Source: Thalassotalea algicola
GTDB lineage: Bacteria > Pseudomonadota > Gammaproteobacteria > Enterobacterales > Alteromonadaceae
Assembly: GCF_012932965.1 (NCBI RefSeq)
Contig: NZ_JABBXH010000009.1
Location: 24,004 to 88,003 of the forward strand
Reading direction: 5' to 3'
DNA length: 64,000 nt
Part shown: positions 46,100 through 56,251 of the stretch, piece by piece
How positions within the stretch are numbered: the stretch's first letter is position 1
Layout of the letters: each line of letters begins with the position of its first letter
Position numbers and translations under genes: made by a program
The notes under the pieces: generated by a model
What the model saw: only the letters and a program-made list of their open reading frames with translations
What the model was told of the DNA's origin: nothing
The model's database searches: none

Positions 46100-48742
46100 T
46101 TATTTTTTCTTCTTTTTCGCGGGAGACTTTTTCGTTTGCTCTTCTACCCACTTTCCGTCGATATATTTAGCGACCCAACCCGTTGCTTTACCTTCTACTT
46201 CAGTCATTACATATTGCTCTTTAGTTTTACGACTAAAGCGTACAACAGATAAGTTTCCTTCAGGATCTTTTTCTGGTGCATCAGCTAAATAATAGAACTT
46301 AGAAGAAATACGGTCTCGAAAACGTTTTAGCTCTGCCACTTTAGGAGCTCTTGTCTCTCTCGAGCGAGGGAATGTACTTGCCGCTAAGAAAATACCCGCG
46401 GCACCATCTCTTAACACAAAGTGAGCATCCGACTTTTCACACGGCAACTCTGGCAATTGCACAGGATCTTCTTTTGGAGGAGCTGCTTCACCGTTTGCCA
46501 GTAATTTACGGGTGTTTTTACAGTCTGCATTTGTACAGTCAAAATACTTACCAAAGCGTCCTGATTTTAATTCCATATCGGATTGACAACGATCACATTC
46601 CAACACAGGGCCATCATAGCCTTTTATCTTAAAATCACCTTTTTCAATCTCGTATCCATCACAAACAGGGTTATTACCACAAACATGCAGTTTACGTTTT
46701 TCATCAATTAAGTAACTGTCCATTGCTGTCGAACACTTAGCACAACGGTGCATAGCACGTAATGCTTCTGTTTCTTGGTCTTCGGCTAGAACGCTAACCG
46801 CTTCTTCACCAGCCGTTAAGTTCATTGTTGTTGTACAACGCTCTTTTGGTGGTAATGAATAACCAGAACAGCCTAAGAAAACACCTGTTGACGCAGTTCG
46901 AATACCCATTTTACGGCCACACGTAGGACAATCGATATCAGTTAATACCGGTTCATTGTTACGCATACCACCTTCATCAGATGGTTTGTCCGCATTTTCT
47001 AATTGTTTCTTAAAGTTTTTATAAAACTCATCGAGTACTGTTTTCCACTCAATTGAACCTTCAGCTATATCATCAAGCTCCTGCTCCATATCGGCGGTAA
47101 AACCATAACTCATTAAGTTCTTAAAACTTTCAGATAGGCTATCGGTAACTATTTCACCCATTTTTTCTGCGTAGAAACGTTTTTTATCTAAACGAACATA
47201 ACCACGGTCTTGAATGGTCGAAATAATAGATGCATAAGTCGATGGACGGCCAATGGAGCGCTTTTCTAACTCTTTAACTAGTGATGCCTCACCAAAGCGT
47301 GCTGGTGGCTTAGTAAAGTGTTGAGAAGGCGATAGCTTATCAAGCGTCACTGACTCACCAACAGCCAAGTCTGGTAAATGCTTGTCATCACCTTTGTTTA
47401 ATTGCGGATGAACTCTTGTCCAACCGTCAAAACGCATAACTCGACCTTTTGCTTTTAGGTCGAATCCTGCCGCTGAAATAGTTAATGTTGAAACATCATA
47501 GCGAGCAGCTGTCATCTGGCAAGCAACAAACTGACGCCAAATTAACTCATATAATCGCTTAGCGTCTGCGTCGACATCGTTTATCAACGCAGCTTCCAAT
47601 TTAACATTCGATGGTCGGATCGCCTCATGCGCCTCTTGCGCATTACCTTTACTTCCGTAGGTTTTAGGTTTTTCAGGCAAGTAATTCTCGCCAAATGTCT
47701 CACCAATATAATCTCTCGCCATTTTTACAGCGTCAGCACTTAAATTGGTTGAATCAGTACGCATATAGGTAATGTGCCCAGCTTCATATAACCGCTGTGC
47801 TAGACCCATAGTACGTTTTACACCGAAACCTAATTTAGTACTGGCGGCCTGCTGCAACGTAGAAGTAATAAAAGGTGCTGAAGGTGAGCTTTTTGAAGGT
47901 TTATCTTCTCGTTTTGCTACGGTATATGCCGCACTTTCTAATAGTGAAATTGCACTTTGTGTATCTGTTTCATTAGTAGGCTTAAACGGCTTACCATTTT
48001 GATGAGTGACATCTAATGTTAGTGCTTCTTTGCCTGACGTTGTCGTATCTGCACTAATTTCCCAAAATTCTTCAGGAACAAATGCTTTAATTTCTCTTTC
48101 TCTTTCAACAACAAGTTTTACCGCTACCGACTGAACGCGCCCTGCAGATAGACCTCTAGCTACTTTCTTCCACAATAAAGGGCTTACCATAAACCCAACA
48201 ACACGATCTAAAAAGCGACGCGCTTGTTGTGCATTTACACCAGGCATACTTAATTCACCAGGTTGAGCAAATGCCTGTTGAATCGCGTTTTCTGTAATTT
48301 CGTTAAACACGACTCGGCGGAACTTGTCATCGTCACCACCAATAATTTCTTTTAAATGCCAAGCAATCGCCTCTCCTTCTCTATCCAAATCGGTTGCGAG
48401 ATAGATAGTATCTGCTTTCTCGGCTAGCTTAGTTAACTCATTAACGACTTTTTCTTTACCCGGTAAGATTTGGTAAGACGCCTTCCAGTCTTTATTTGGG
48501 TCAATACCCATTCGATTAACCAATGCTTGACGATCACGCTTCGCTTTGTATTTGGCTTTTGCTTCAGGCGACATTTTTCTCACTTCTGCCGCTGGCTTCG
48601 TTGCTACTTTTTTACCGGTACTACTCGTTGGCAGATCACGTACATGACCCACACTAGATTTTACGATAAAGTCTTTACCAAGGTATTTGTTAATCGTCTT
48701 CGCTTTGGCTGGCGACTCGACGATTACCAGAGATTTTGCCAT
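46100..48742 (-). CDS. topA: DNA topoisomerase I
   Basis: 880 residues. The TOPRIM domain starts at [19 protein letters not shown] and has [16 protein letters not shown] with the metal-binding acids; the active-site Tyr is in [17 protein letters not shown]. Several C-terminal zinc-finger repeats ([39 protein letters not shown]) precede a lysine-rich tail ([10 protein letters not shown]). It relaxes negative supercoils. The long upstream gap suggests complex transcriptional control. Confidence 0.97.
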   Translation of the reverse strand: MAKSLVIVESPAKAKTINKYLGKDFIVKSSVGHVRDLPTSSTGKKVATKPAAEVRKMSPEAKAKYKAKRDRQALVNRMGIDPNKDWKASYQILPGKEKVVNELTKLAEKADTIYLATDLDREGEAIAWHLKEIIGGDDDKFRRVVFNEITENAIQQAFAQPGELSMPGVNAQQARRFLDRVVGFMVSPLLWKKVARGLSAGRVQSVAVKLVVEREREIKAFVPEEFWEISADTTTSGKEALTLDVTHQNGKPFKPTNETDTQSAISLLESAAYTVAKREDKPSKSSPSAPFITSTLQQAASTKLGFGVKRTMGLAQRLYEAGHITYMRTDSTNLSADAVKMARDYIGETFGENYLPEKPKTYGSKGNAQEAHEAIRPSNVKLEAALINDVDADAKRLYELIWRQFVACQMTAARYDVSTLTISAAGFDLKAKGRVMRFDGWTRVHPQLNKGDDKHLPDLAVGESVTLDKLSPSQHFTKPPARFGEASLVKELEKRSIGRPSTYASIISTIQDRGYVRLDKKRFYAEKMGEIVTDSLSESFKNLMSYGFTADMEQELDDIAEGSIEWKTVLDEFYKNFKKQLENADKPSDEGGMRNNEPVLTDIDCPTCGRKMGIRTASTGVFLGCSGYSLPPKERCTTTMNLTAGEEAVSVLAEDQETEALRAMHRCAKCSTAMDSYLIDEKRKLHVCGNNPVCDGYEIEKGDFKIKGYDGPVLECDRCQSDMELKSGRFGKYFDCTNADCKNTRKLLANGEAAPPKEDPVQLPELPCEKSDAHFVLRDGAAGIFLAASTFPRSRETRAPKVAELKRFRDRISSKFYYLADAPEKDPEGNLSVVRFSRKTKEQYVMTEVEGKATGWVAKYIDGKWVEEQTKKSPAKKKKK

Positions 48743-49151
48743 ATATTCTAATTTTCCTGCTTTAACAGCTTATATTTTTATGCAACAACACTTTTAAGTA
48801 TGAATAAAAAGTTAACCTTTATGCGAGCTATATACGGCTTAACTTTTAACACTTTTTGCATTAATTCTTTGTAAAAAACGTTTAGATAACTATTAGTAGG
48901 TATATCTATAATTATGCAAGGTGACAAGTAAATATTTAATTATGTTCACCTAAATACCTTATTTCGCTATAATATTCGCCACTTTTTCGCGCATCATAAT
49001 CGACTTTGCCGAAAATTTTAAGAGGCTAATAAGAATAAAATTGAATCTGCTAGATTTAAAAGCAAAGTTTTCAACAATAAAAGCCCTTAAATAGGTCAAC
49101 TTCTTATGAACGTCTACAACCTCTAAAGATTGAAACAACAAGAGCGACACT
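48743..49151. other. 409-base divergent promoter region between topA and the ureohydrolase gene
   Basis: AT-rich and without a supported gene. It contains the promoter at 48945-48973 for the rightward gene. The remaining 200 bases next to topA hold AT-rich tracts and should carry the topA promoter, but no single -35/-10 pair stands out. A short antisense frame at 48959-49183 is not supported. Confidence 0.5.
48945..48973 (+). promoter_or_regulatory. Candidate promoter of the ureohydrolase gene
   Basis: TTCACC (48945-48950), a 17-nt spacer, and a perfect TATAAT (48968-48973). Transcription starting about 7 nt later would give a leader of roughly 170 nt. Confidence 0.6.
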
Positions 49152-50261
49152 ATGACAGGTTTTAACCAAGTATTCTTAGACAAAATTACTCAATGCCTTT
49201 GCCCTCCTGGCAATGGTGTATTTACCGTTAACACAGCTAAAGAACGTAAAGAACAATTGCATAAGGCTTTGTATGGCTTTACCACAGATATTGATGATTT
49301 ATGGCAACGTGCGCTTACAAACTACAACGGTGAAGATAAAGCTGTTCTTTTAGGTGTTGCTTCTGACTGTGGCGGCGGTATTCTTAGAGGCGCTAACTGG
49401 GGGCCATTATTCTTGCGTTCAACGCTATTAGAGCAGCATAACGAATTAAAATATTTTGATATGGGTGATATTCGAGTTATCCCTCACCTACTACATGATA
49501 AATACTTAAATGATGCAACTATTAGCAATTGTCGTAAAGCGCTCTATGGAAATGAGCAGAGTGATTTACCCATTAGTCCGCTTTCGATTACTGAAGATGT
49601 CTTACACGACTTCTACGCGCAAAACACCGACAAAGGTATATTTGCCATAGGTGGCGATCACTCAGTCAGCTACCCGCTTACCAAGGCATACTTACAAGCC
49701 AAAAAGGCACAAGGCAAGCGATGTGCAATTATTCACTTTGACGCCCACACAGATTTATTAATTGAACGTTTAGGTATAGATCTATGTTTTGGCAGTTGGT
49801 GTACCCATATACTAGACGACTTACATGCACCACATCACTTAATTCAAGTCGGCATTCGTTCAAGTGGTAAACCTAAATCGCACTGGGAAAACACGTTTGG
49901 CGTAAAACAGCATTGGGCAAATGAAGTACGTGAGTTGGGTATAGATCGCGTTATTAATAATATTAAAGCTCAGTTGGCCAACGAAAATATTGATGAGTTA
50001 TATGTTAGTTTTGATATAGACGCTTTAGATGCAGAGTTCGCTTCTGCTACAGGCACGCCAGAAGATGATGGATTAACGCCTGAAGAAGCAATGAAAATTT
50101 TAACCTCACTTTCTAAGCTATACCCAATAACAGGTGGCGATATGATGGAAATTGCACCATTTACGGATAGTTCAGGAAAAGGAGCGGTAAGTGCTGAAAA
50201 GACGCTTAAAGTGGGCGCCGAAATATCAGCCTTTTTAATTGAACAAATTAATCAAATGTAA
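49152..50261 (+). CDS. Ureohydrolase family protein (agmatinase/arginase/formimidoylglutamase superfamily)
   Basis: 369 residues. The manganese-binding motifs of the superfamily are intact: FAIGGDHSVSYPLTKAY (His), IHFDAHTDLL (Asp-His-Asp) and YVSFDIDALDAEFASATGTPEDDGL (Asp-Asp). An N-terminal extension of about 90 residues precedes the fold. Members hydrolyse guanidino groups, releasing urea or formamide. The substrate is not fixed by these motifs; arginase, agmatinase or a related activity is possible. It has its own promoter and terminator and no operon partner. Confidence 0.88.
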   Translation: MTGFNQVFLDKITQCLCPPGNGVFTVNTAKERKEQLHKALYGFTTDIDDLWQRALTNYNGEDKAVLLGVASDCGGGILRGANWGPLFLRSTLLEQHNELKYFDMGDIRVIPHLLHDKYLNDATISNCRKALYGNEQSDLPISPLSITEDVLHDFYAQNTDKGIFAIGGDHSVSYPLTKAYLQAKKAQGKRCAIIHFDAHTDLLIERLGIDLCFGSWCTHILDDLHAPHHLIQVGIRSSGKPKSHWENTFGVKQHWANEVRELGIDRVINNIKAQLANENIDELYVSFDIDALDAEFASATGTPEDDGLTPEEAMKILTSLSKLYPITGGDMMEIAPFTDSSGKGAVSAEKTLKVGAEISAFLIEQINQM

Positions 50262-50279
50262 ATTTTACAAAACATTAAA

Positions 50280-50302
50280 AAAAGGAGCGTGTAGCTCCTT
50301 TT
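50280..50302. terminator. Terminator between the ureohydrolase gene and deaD (bidirectional)
   Basis: AAAAGGAGC (50280-50288), loop GTGTA, GCTCCTTTT (50294-50302) followed by further T; a matching A-run on the left allows use from the other side. Confidence 0.9.
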
Positions 50303-50330
50303 TTTATATCAAATCAACTAGCCAATAAAA

Positions 50331-52082
50331 CTAACTTGAACGACGCTCTCTACGCTTAGGTCTTTCTGTTGAAACTGGCGCTTCAGATACTGAAATTTCC
50401 AACGCTTGACGTCTAACACGTACACGTTTTAGCTGCTTAAATGATGCGGTTGGCATACCTTTAGGCAATTGCACAAACGTATGGCGTTCATGCAAGTTAA
50501 TCGCACCAATGTAACTGCTATCCAATGAGATTTCGTTAGCAATAGCGCCAACAATGTCACCTGGCTTAGCACCGTGCTCTTTACCGACTTCTAAGCGATA
50601 TGTCTGCCAATCTACGTCAGAACGTACTGGTTTTGCTTTACGCTGCGGACGTTCGCCACGATTATCGCGGTTACCTCTTGCATCTTTATTATCGCGACGA
50701 CGTCCGTCACGGCCTTTGTCATTGCGATCATTAAAGTCTCTGCGAGGCTTAGGATCTTCTTTAGGTTGCAATGGCTGTTTTATTTGCTTCAAATAAAGTA
50801 ACGCAGCTGCAAGCTCTGTCATTGAAACTTCTGACTCATTTGCCATTGATTCAATGATTTCCTGCATGCCGTTTAATTCTTTATTGGCAATTAATTCTAA
50901 CAATTCAGTTTTCGTTCTAGCGACACGTGCCTTACCAATTTCTTGAATACTTGGTAATTCGAAACTATTAATTACGCCAGAGGTTAAACGCTCATAATGA
51001 CGAAGCGAATACATTTCACGTGGGCGAACAAACGATATCGCTGTACCACTACGACCAGCACGACCTGTGCGACCAATACGGTGTACATATGACTCGTTGT
51101 CACCTGGTAAATCGTAGTTAACGACCAAATCAATGCGTGGAATGTCAAGGCCACGAGCAACAACATCAGTTGCAATTAAGATTGAAGACTGGCCTTTCTT
51201 TATTTGATCAACTGTTCTTTCACGTTGCGCTTGGTTCATGTCACCATTTAATGCAACGGCTGGGTAACCTTGGCGTTCTAACTTTTCAGCAACCTCAACT
51301 GTATCATTACGAGTTCGCACGAATATTATCATCGCGTCGTAATCAAATGTTTCAGCAATACGCTCTAATGCTGTTAATTTATTAATGCCACTAACTTTCC
51401 AAGCAAATTGTGCAATATTAGCTTTCGCTTTTTTAACGGCTGCAATTTTTACATGCTCAGGATCTTTTAAGAAACGATTAGCGACTTTACGAATCGCAGC
51501 AGGCATCGTTGCCGAAAATAACGCCATTTGCGTATTTTCTTGTAAATGCTCAAGGATCCATTCAATATCTTCTAAGAACCCCATATTTAGCATTTCATCA
51601 GCTTCATCTAATACACAAAGCTTTAAGTCATTAAGTTTTAAACTCTTACGACGTAGGTGGTCCATTAAGCGACCAGGAGTACCAACGACAACTTGAGCAC
51701 CACGCTCTAGTTGCTGAAATTGCGGTCCGTATGATTGACCACCGTATAGCGTTGCTACACGTAATCCTTTGATGTTAGTTGAAAATGATTCAATGGCTTC
51801 CGCAACTTGAATGGCTAATTCACGCGTTGGTGCTAACACCATCAATTGCGGTTTACGTAAATTAGTATCGATTGCACTTAAAGCGGGCAAGCTAAATGCT
51901 GCGGTTTTACCCGTACCAGTTTGTGCTTCACCTAATACGTCACGACCTGCTAACAAAGGAGGAATAGTCTGTGCTTGAATAGCAGTAGCAGATTCGAAAC
52001 CTAAGTTCGTTAATGCAGTTAAAATATTTTCAGGCAAGCCTAAAGCGTCAAAGCCGACAACGGCATTGTTCTTATCAGTCAT
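50331..52082 (-). CDS. deaD: DEAD-box ATP-dependent RNA helicase DeaD/CsdA
   Basis: 583 residues from the ATG at 52082 (MTDKNNAVVGFDALGLPENI); a longer frame from 52262 runs into the promoter and is rejected. Helicase motifs: AQTGTGKTAAF (I), PTRELAIQVAE (Ia), DEAD (II), SAT (III), HRIGRTGRAGR (VI). After a basic region (about 440-500, RRDFNDRNDKGRDGRRRDN) comes a DbpA-type RNA-binding domain (GDIVGAIANEISLDSSYIGAINLHERHTFVQLP). It unwinds structured RNA in ribosome assembly and cold adaptation. A structured leader precedes it. Confidence 0.95.
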   Translation of the reverse strand: MTDKNNAVVGFDALGLPENILTALTNLGFESATAIQAQTIPPLLAGRDVLGEAQTGTGKTAAFSLPALSAIDTNLRKPQLMVLAPTRELAIQVAEAIESFSTNIKGLRVATLYGGQSYGPQFQQLERGAQVVVGTPGRLMDHLRRKSLKLNDLKLCVLDEADEMLNMGFLEDIEWILEHLQENTQMALFSATMPAAIRKVANRFLKDPEHVKIAAVKKAKANIAQFAWKVSGINKLTALERIAETFDYDAMIIFVRTRNDTVEVAEKLERQGYPAVALNGDMNQAQRERTVDQIKKGQSSILIATDVVARGLDIPRIDLVVNYDLPGDNESYVHRIGRTGRAGRSGTAISFVRPREMYSLRHYERLTSGVINSFELPSIQEIGKARVARTKTELLELIANKELNGMQEIIESMANESEVSMTELAAALLYLKQIKQPLQPKEDPKPRRDFNDRNDKGRDGRRRDNKDARGNRDNRGERPQRKAKPVRSDVDWQTYRLEVGKEHGAKPGDIVGAIANEISLDSSYIGAINLHERHTFVQLPKGMPTASFKQLKRVRVRRQALEISVSEAPVSTERPKRRERRSS

Positions 52083-52098
52083 AAATTTTAATCTCTTG

Positions 52099-52178
52099 GC
52101 AGGAAGTCCTGCAATACAACAATGAGGAAACCACCAAGGAGACTTGAGGCACATTCGATAGGTCAGCGCATTCGCTGA
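52099..52178 (-). ncRNA. Structured 5' leader of deaD with two perfect hairpins
   Basis: The leader is roughly 165 nt from the candidate promoter to the ATG. It contains the hairpin at 52163-52178 (TCAGCG-CATT-CGCTGA, six-bp arms) and the hairpin at 52099-52112 (GCAGG-AAGT-CCTGC). The second ends on the minus strand just before the ribosome-binding site. A long structured leader is known for cold-shock csdA genes; regulation here is inferred. Confidence 0.5.
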
Positions 52179-52253
52179 ACAAGGCAAGTCTATAAGGCGG
52201 ATATAACCCCTACTTAATGTCGATTTGACCAACCAGTCATAATCGAGGCGCGA

Positions 52254-52281
52254 ATTATACACACCTATACATAATAAACAA
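52254..52281 (-). promoter_or_regulatory. Candidate deaD promoter
   Basis: On the minus strand, TATAAT (52259-52254) follows TTGTTT (52281-52276) with a 16-nt spacer and is followed by the GC-rich TCGCGCCTCG. The -35 is weak (three of six). Confidence 0.5.
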
Positions 52282-52326
52282 GCAAAACAGGTTTTTTATT
52301 ATTTTTTATTTGCTAAGAGAAAATAA

Positions 52327-52351
52327 AAAAGCCCCTTATATAGGGGCTTTT
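52327..52351 (-). terminator. Terminator after the Big_1-repeat lipoprotein gene
   Basis: AAAAGCCCC (52327-52335), loop TTATATA, GGGGCTTTT (52343-52351). On the minus strand a T-run follows, so it ends the lipoprotein gene upstream of deaD. Confidence 0.88.
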
Positions 52352-52371
52352 CATATTAAATCAAATCGACG

Positions 52372-54660
52372 TTAATCAGGCACACTACAATTAGCTCTTA
52401 AGCCAAACGGACCCCAATTACTAACGTTCGACATAGGTGGAGCTACATCTTCATTACTTACATCTTCACCTGAAACCGGCAGACTGTAGGTCGTTTTCAC
52501 CGAACTTTCAGTACCAGATACCTTACCAGACACAATCAAGTTGATATCCACCCAATTGCCATAACTTTGAGCGTAAACTAAATCTATGTTTACTTTACCT
52601 TCATCGTCGGTAATTGCTTCAACAACAACAGTATTATCATTTTCAACAGAAACAGTTAATAACGAAGCAACCACATTACCCGGCGTTAAGAAACCGTTGT
52701 TATTAGTATCTTCACCTGGATCTAATATGCCGTCACGATTCACGTCTTCATTCGTACAGTAATGAGTACCATTGGTCGCAACTTCTCCACGCGTCTCCCA
52801 ACGAATAAACTCATCACCGTCGTAAATACGTACCCACTGCCCTTTATAATAACCTTCTGGCACTGAGGAAATTGTTAATTTTTGACCTACTACCGGATTA
52901 CCATCGGCATCAGTGACAAATGCAATAAACTGTTTAGTGTATGTTGTAACATTATCTTGAATTTCATTGCCTGTACCTAACGCAATAAACAACTCTCTAT
53001 CTGCCACCGTCAACGTAACAGTATCAGATTTATCTTGCTGATCTCTTACGGTCGCCGTAATAGCAACATCATCTTGGGCTGACACGGCGTTTGAAGTGTA
53101 TACTGTAGAAGCATTACCACTACTATCGGTAACCGCACTTGCAGGGAAAATACTACCGCCGGTGGTATCACTTAAATTAAAGTCAATGACTTTGTTTTTA
53201 ACTAAATTCCCATTTGCATCTTTTACTATTACAGAAATAGTAGAAGTTTGACCACTTGGGCCAATTGAGCTTGGCGAGGCTTGCGCTATCACTGTGTCTA
53301 CAGACTCTGCAACAAATTCAAACTCTAAACTATTGCTTAAAACAACATCACCATCAGTACCGGTAAAGGTTACAATCGCATCGCCAGCATCTGAGGAGTT
53401 AACTGTAACTGATACGGTACCATTAGTGATTACCCCCTGGTTAGAAGGTAACGTACCACGAGTAGTAGTAAACTCGACAACAGTTCCATCGGCAACAGGA
53501 GTATTTGAACGGTTCCAAGTTAGCGTAACTGTCGCCGTATCAGATAGTAGAACATCTGGTAACGTAATTGCACTTGATGGGTTAATTATCGTACCGTTAC
53601 CATCATTAAATGAAGTAAAGGTAAACGAGTCCGCCTGCACAGAAACACTTTTAGTTGTAGTAGCACCTAGCGTCGAAGCAACTATGCTATTTGAGCCACC
53701 TGAATTACCAACAATACTTACTGTAGCTTGACCTGATGCATCCGTAATAACAGAATCAGGAATAGTGATATCAGCTACCTCACCGCCAGCTTCAGAAGCT
53801 TGTCCAGAAAGTGACAAAGCCACTTCTGCACCAGCAATTCCCTCACTATCAGAATTAACAACATTGATAATAAAAGTATTAACATCACCTAATGCTAAAG
53901 AAGAAGAACCCGTTAATTGAACATTGGTACCAACAACAAACACGTCAATATCGTCACTAACAGTACCTTTAATAGCTGTAACTTTAATCGTCCTATTCTC
54001 TGGGTTACCTTGAGTACGTAAAATTGCACTTGCTTGACCATTATCGCCAGTTACAGCATTGGTCACTTGAATTTGACCTGAATCTGAAGAAAACGCCAAC
54101 GTAGCATCTTTAACTAAGTTATTGTTCCCGTCCTTTGCAATTGCTGTGAGCAGCACTTCTTGCGCACCACTCGACGCTAACTGCTGAGCATTTGCTATTA
54201 ACGTTATATCAGCAACTTCAGGCCCTTCGACAATAACTTCACCATCACCAGCGCTGTTAAAAGCAATTGTATTAGTGACTGTTTCTGAATCAATTGAAGC
54301 GGTTATTGTGCCACCACCTGATTTAGTACCAACTAACAATTGAATCTCTACTATACCTTCACTATTAGTCGTAGCAGCACCATTTTCTGGTGAAAGATAA
54401 GCAAGGCTACTATCACTAACTAAAAATGACACTAATTTATTTGCCACGGCATTTGAACCGTCCATGACAGTCGCGGTTATAGTTACAGGGTTTTGTTCTG
54501 ACACAGTATCACTGGATAATGCGAGTGATATTGTTAGGTTATTATCGTCACCATCACCTGGGTCAGGATTCCCTCCGTTACTTAGACCTCCATCACCACC
54601 ACCACAACCAACTAAGGTTAATAGCACCATGGCAAAACTTAAGCGTCGAAACAGTTCCAT
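52372..54660 (-). CDS. Big_1 (bacterial Ig-like) repeat lipoprotein
   Basis: 762 residues from the ATG at 54660, preceded by GGAGATGAC. The signal peptide ends in LTLVGCGGG, a lipobox. The rest is tandem bacterial Ig-like (Big_1/invasin-type) repeats with recurrent motifs such as VTITATVMDGSNAVANKLVSF, VLLTAIAKDGNNNLVKDATLAF, STISVIVKDANGNLVKNKVIDF and GQATVSIVGNSGG. About five to six repeats are visible, followed by a distinct domain with EDVNRDGILDPGEDTNNNG, a calcium-type loop. Such proteins extend from the cell surface and mediate adhesion or are anchors; the partner is unknown. An Ig-like surface protein next to deaD is a common arrangement in Alteromonadales. Confidence 0.83.
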   Translation of the reverse strand: MELFRRLSFAMVLLTLVGCGGGDGGLSNGGNPDPGDGDDNNLTISLALSSDTVSEQNPVTITATVMDGSNAVANKLVSFLVSDSSLAYLSPENGAATTNSEGIVEIQLLVGTKSGGGTITASIDSETVTNTIAFNSAGDGEVIVEGPEVADITLIANAQQLASSGAQEVLLTAIAKDGNNNLVKDATLAFSSDSGQIQVTNAVTGDNGQASAILRTQGNPENRTIKVTAIKGTVSDDIDVFVVGTNVQLTGSSSLALGDVNTFIINVVNSDSEGIAGAEVALSLSGQASEAGGEVADITIPDSVITDASGQATVSIVGNSGGSNSIVASTLGATTTKSVSVQADSFTFTSFNDGNGTIINPSSAITLPDVLLSDTATVTLTWNRSNTPVADGTVVEFTTTRGTLPSNQGVITNGTVSVTVNSSDAGDAIVTFTGTDGDVVLSNSLEFEFVAESVDTVIAQASPSSIGPSGQTSTISVIVKDANGNLVKNKVIDFNLSDTTGGSIFPASAVTDSSGNASTVYTSNAVSAQDDVAITATVRDQQDKSDTVTLTVADRELFIALGTGNEIQDNVTTYTKQFIAFVTDADGNPVVGQKLTISSVPEGYYKGQWVRIYDGDEFIRWETRGEVATNGTHYCTNEDVNRDGILDPGEDTNNNGFLTPGNVVASLLTVSVENDNTVVVEAITDDEGKVNIDLVYAQSYGNWVDINLIVSGKVSGTESSVKTTYSLPVSGEDVSNEDVAPPMSNVSNWGPFGLRANCSVPD

Positions 54661-54851
54661 ACTGTCATCTCCATGAACGTTTTTATTATAAATCTTCCCC
54701 ATCTTAACTGATAAATAACGAAAAGGTCACTACCAAAATGCAAAAACCCTTTATACTTACGCAATTAATTTAGTTTTTTCTGGTAAATATAATTGTTACT
54801 CTTAGTAATTAATGACTTATCAATAACAATAAATGGTTTTTAAACATTATT

Positions 54852-56189
54852 ATGACAACAGAAACTCACTCTAGCCTAACCCGTCGCATTGTTACCGGCA
54901 TGATTGCGGGCATATTAGTAGGTAGCGCCCTACAATGGTTAATGCCAAATGGCTCTGACTTTTTAATTCCACTTGGTTTATTCGACTTTTCATTCAGAGG
55001 TTTTTTTGTCGATGGTGTCTTTGAGGTTATCGGACAAATCTTTATATCAAGCTTACAAATGCTAGTAGTTCCGTTAGTCTTTGTATCCTTAATTTGTGGT
55101 ACATGCTCACTTAAAGATACCACTAAACTTGGTAAAATTGGCGGTAAAGCCGTCGGTCTCTACCTTATCACTACAGCAATCGCGATTAGCTTTGCTATTT
55201 CTTTAGCACTACTGATAAGCCCTGGCGAAGGCGTAAATATGACTTCTGATTCTACTTTTACAAGTAGAGAAGCACCGTCTTTAGCAACCGTTTTAATACA
55301 AATGTTCCCTAGCAATCCATTTACCGCATTCGCTCAAGGCAATATGTTACAGGTCATTGTTTTTGCATTGCTTTTCGGAATTGCAATGGCATTATCAGGT
55401 AAAGCAGGTGAGCGTGTTGCAAGCATTTTTGAAGATATGAACGAAGTGATTATGCGCTTGGTGACAATCCTGATGAATATAGCGCCATATGGTGTATTTT
55501 GTTTGTTAGCTGGACTTTTCACCGACCTGTCAATCGAAACATTTGGTAATCTAATTGTTTATTTCCTTGTCGTTTTATTTGCTCTGCTAGTACACGGCTT
55601 GGTTACCTACCCTATTTTGTTAAAAACATTTACAGGCCTAAACCCTATTATCTTCTTAAAGAAAATGCGCGATACAGCTATCTTTGCGTTTTCAACGTCA
55701 AGCAGTAATGCCACATTACCTATTACACTTGAAACTACGACAAAAAAGATGGGTGTAAAAAATTCAATAGCATCATTTACAGTTCCTCTAGGTGCGACAA
55801 TCAATATGGATGGCACAGCAATCATGCAAGGTGTCGCTACCGTATTTATCGCTCAAGTATTTAATCAAGACCTAACGTTAGTCGACTACTTAATGGTAAT
55901 ACTAACGGCGACTTTAGCGTCTATCGGTACAGCTGGCGTACCTGGTGTAGGTCTAATTATGTTGGCTATGGTGTTAGAGCAGGTGGGCTTACCAGTTGAA
56001 GGTATAGCGCTGATTATTGGTGTTGATCGATTACTCGATATGACTAGAACTGCAGTGAATGTAACTGGTGATAGCATGGTTACCATTGTTGTAGGTAAGT
56101 CTGAAGACCAATTTGACCAAGAGACTTTTGAAAACCCAGATGCTGGTGCAAAAATCGAAAACATCGACTTTCACCACTTAAAAGATTAA
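54852..56189 (+). CDS. Dicarboxylate/amino acid:cation symporter (DAACS/GltP-like)
   Basis: 445 residues with about eight transmembrane segments and the family's re-entrant loop motifs: AFSTSSSNATLPITLE, VPLGATINMDGTAIMQG and GVGLIMLAMVLEQVGLPVEGIALIIGVDRLLDMTRTAVNVTGD. Relatives take up glutamate, aspartate, serine/threonine or C4-dicarboxylates with sodium or protons. The substrate cannot be chosen from sequence. It has its own promoter region and a terminator at 56208-56232. Confidence 0.93.
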   Translation: MTTETHSSLTRRIVTGMIAGILVGSALQWLMPNGSDFLIPLGLFDFSFRGFFVDGVFEVIGQIFISSLQMLVVPLVFVSLICGTCSLKDTTKLGKIGGKAVGLYLITTAIAISFAISLALLISPGEGVNMTSDSTFTSREAPSLATVLIQMFPSNPFTAFAQGNMLQVIVFALLFGIAMALSGKAGERVASIFEDMNEVIMRLVTILMNIAPYGVFCLLAGLFTDLSIETFGNLIVYFLVVLFALLVHGLVTYPILLKTFTGLNPIIFLKKMRDTAIFAFSTSSSNATLPITLETTTKKMGVKNSIASFTVPLGATINMDGTAIMQGVATVFIAQVFNQDLTLVDYLMVILTATLASIGTAGVPGVGLIMLAMVLEQVGLPVEGIALIIGVDRLLDMTRTAVNVTGDSMVTIVVGKSEDQFDQETFENPDAGAKIENIDFHHLKD

Positions 56190-56207
56190 TGGTTAGATCT
56201 TAAAAAC

Positions 56208-56232
56208 AAAAAAGGCCTTAATGGCCTTTTTT
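56208..56232. terminator. Terminator between the DAACS and AI-2E-family genes (bidirectional)
   Basis: AAAAAAGGCC (56208-56217), loop TTAAT, GGCCTTTTTT (56223-56232). The symmetric runs suit both converging genes. Confidence 0.88.
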
Positions 56233-56251
56233 ATTGTCTAATCTCATTTAA

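Noticed and set aside
52083..52262. N-terminal extension of DeaD
   Set aside because: The extra residues correspond to the leader and promoter; known helicases start near MTDKNN.
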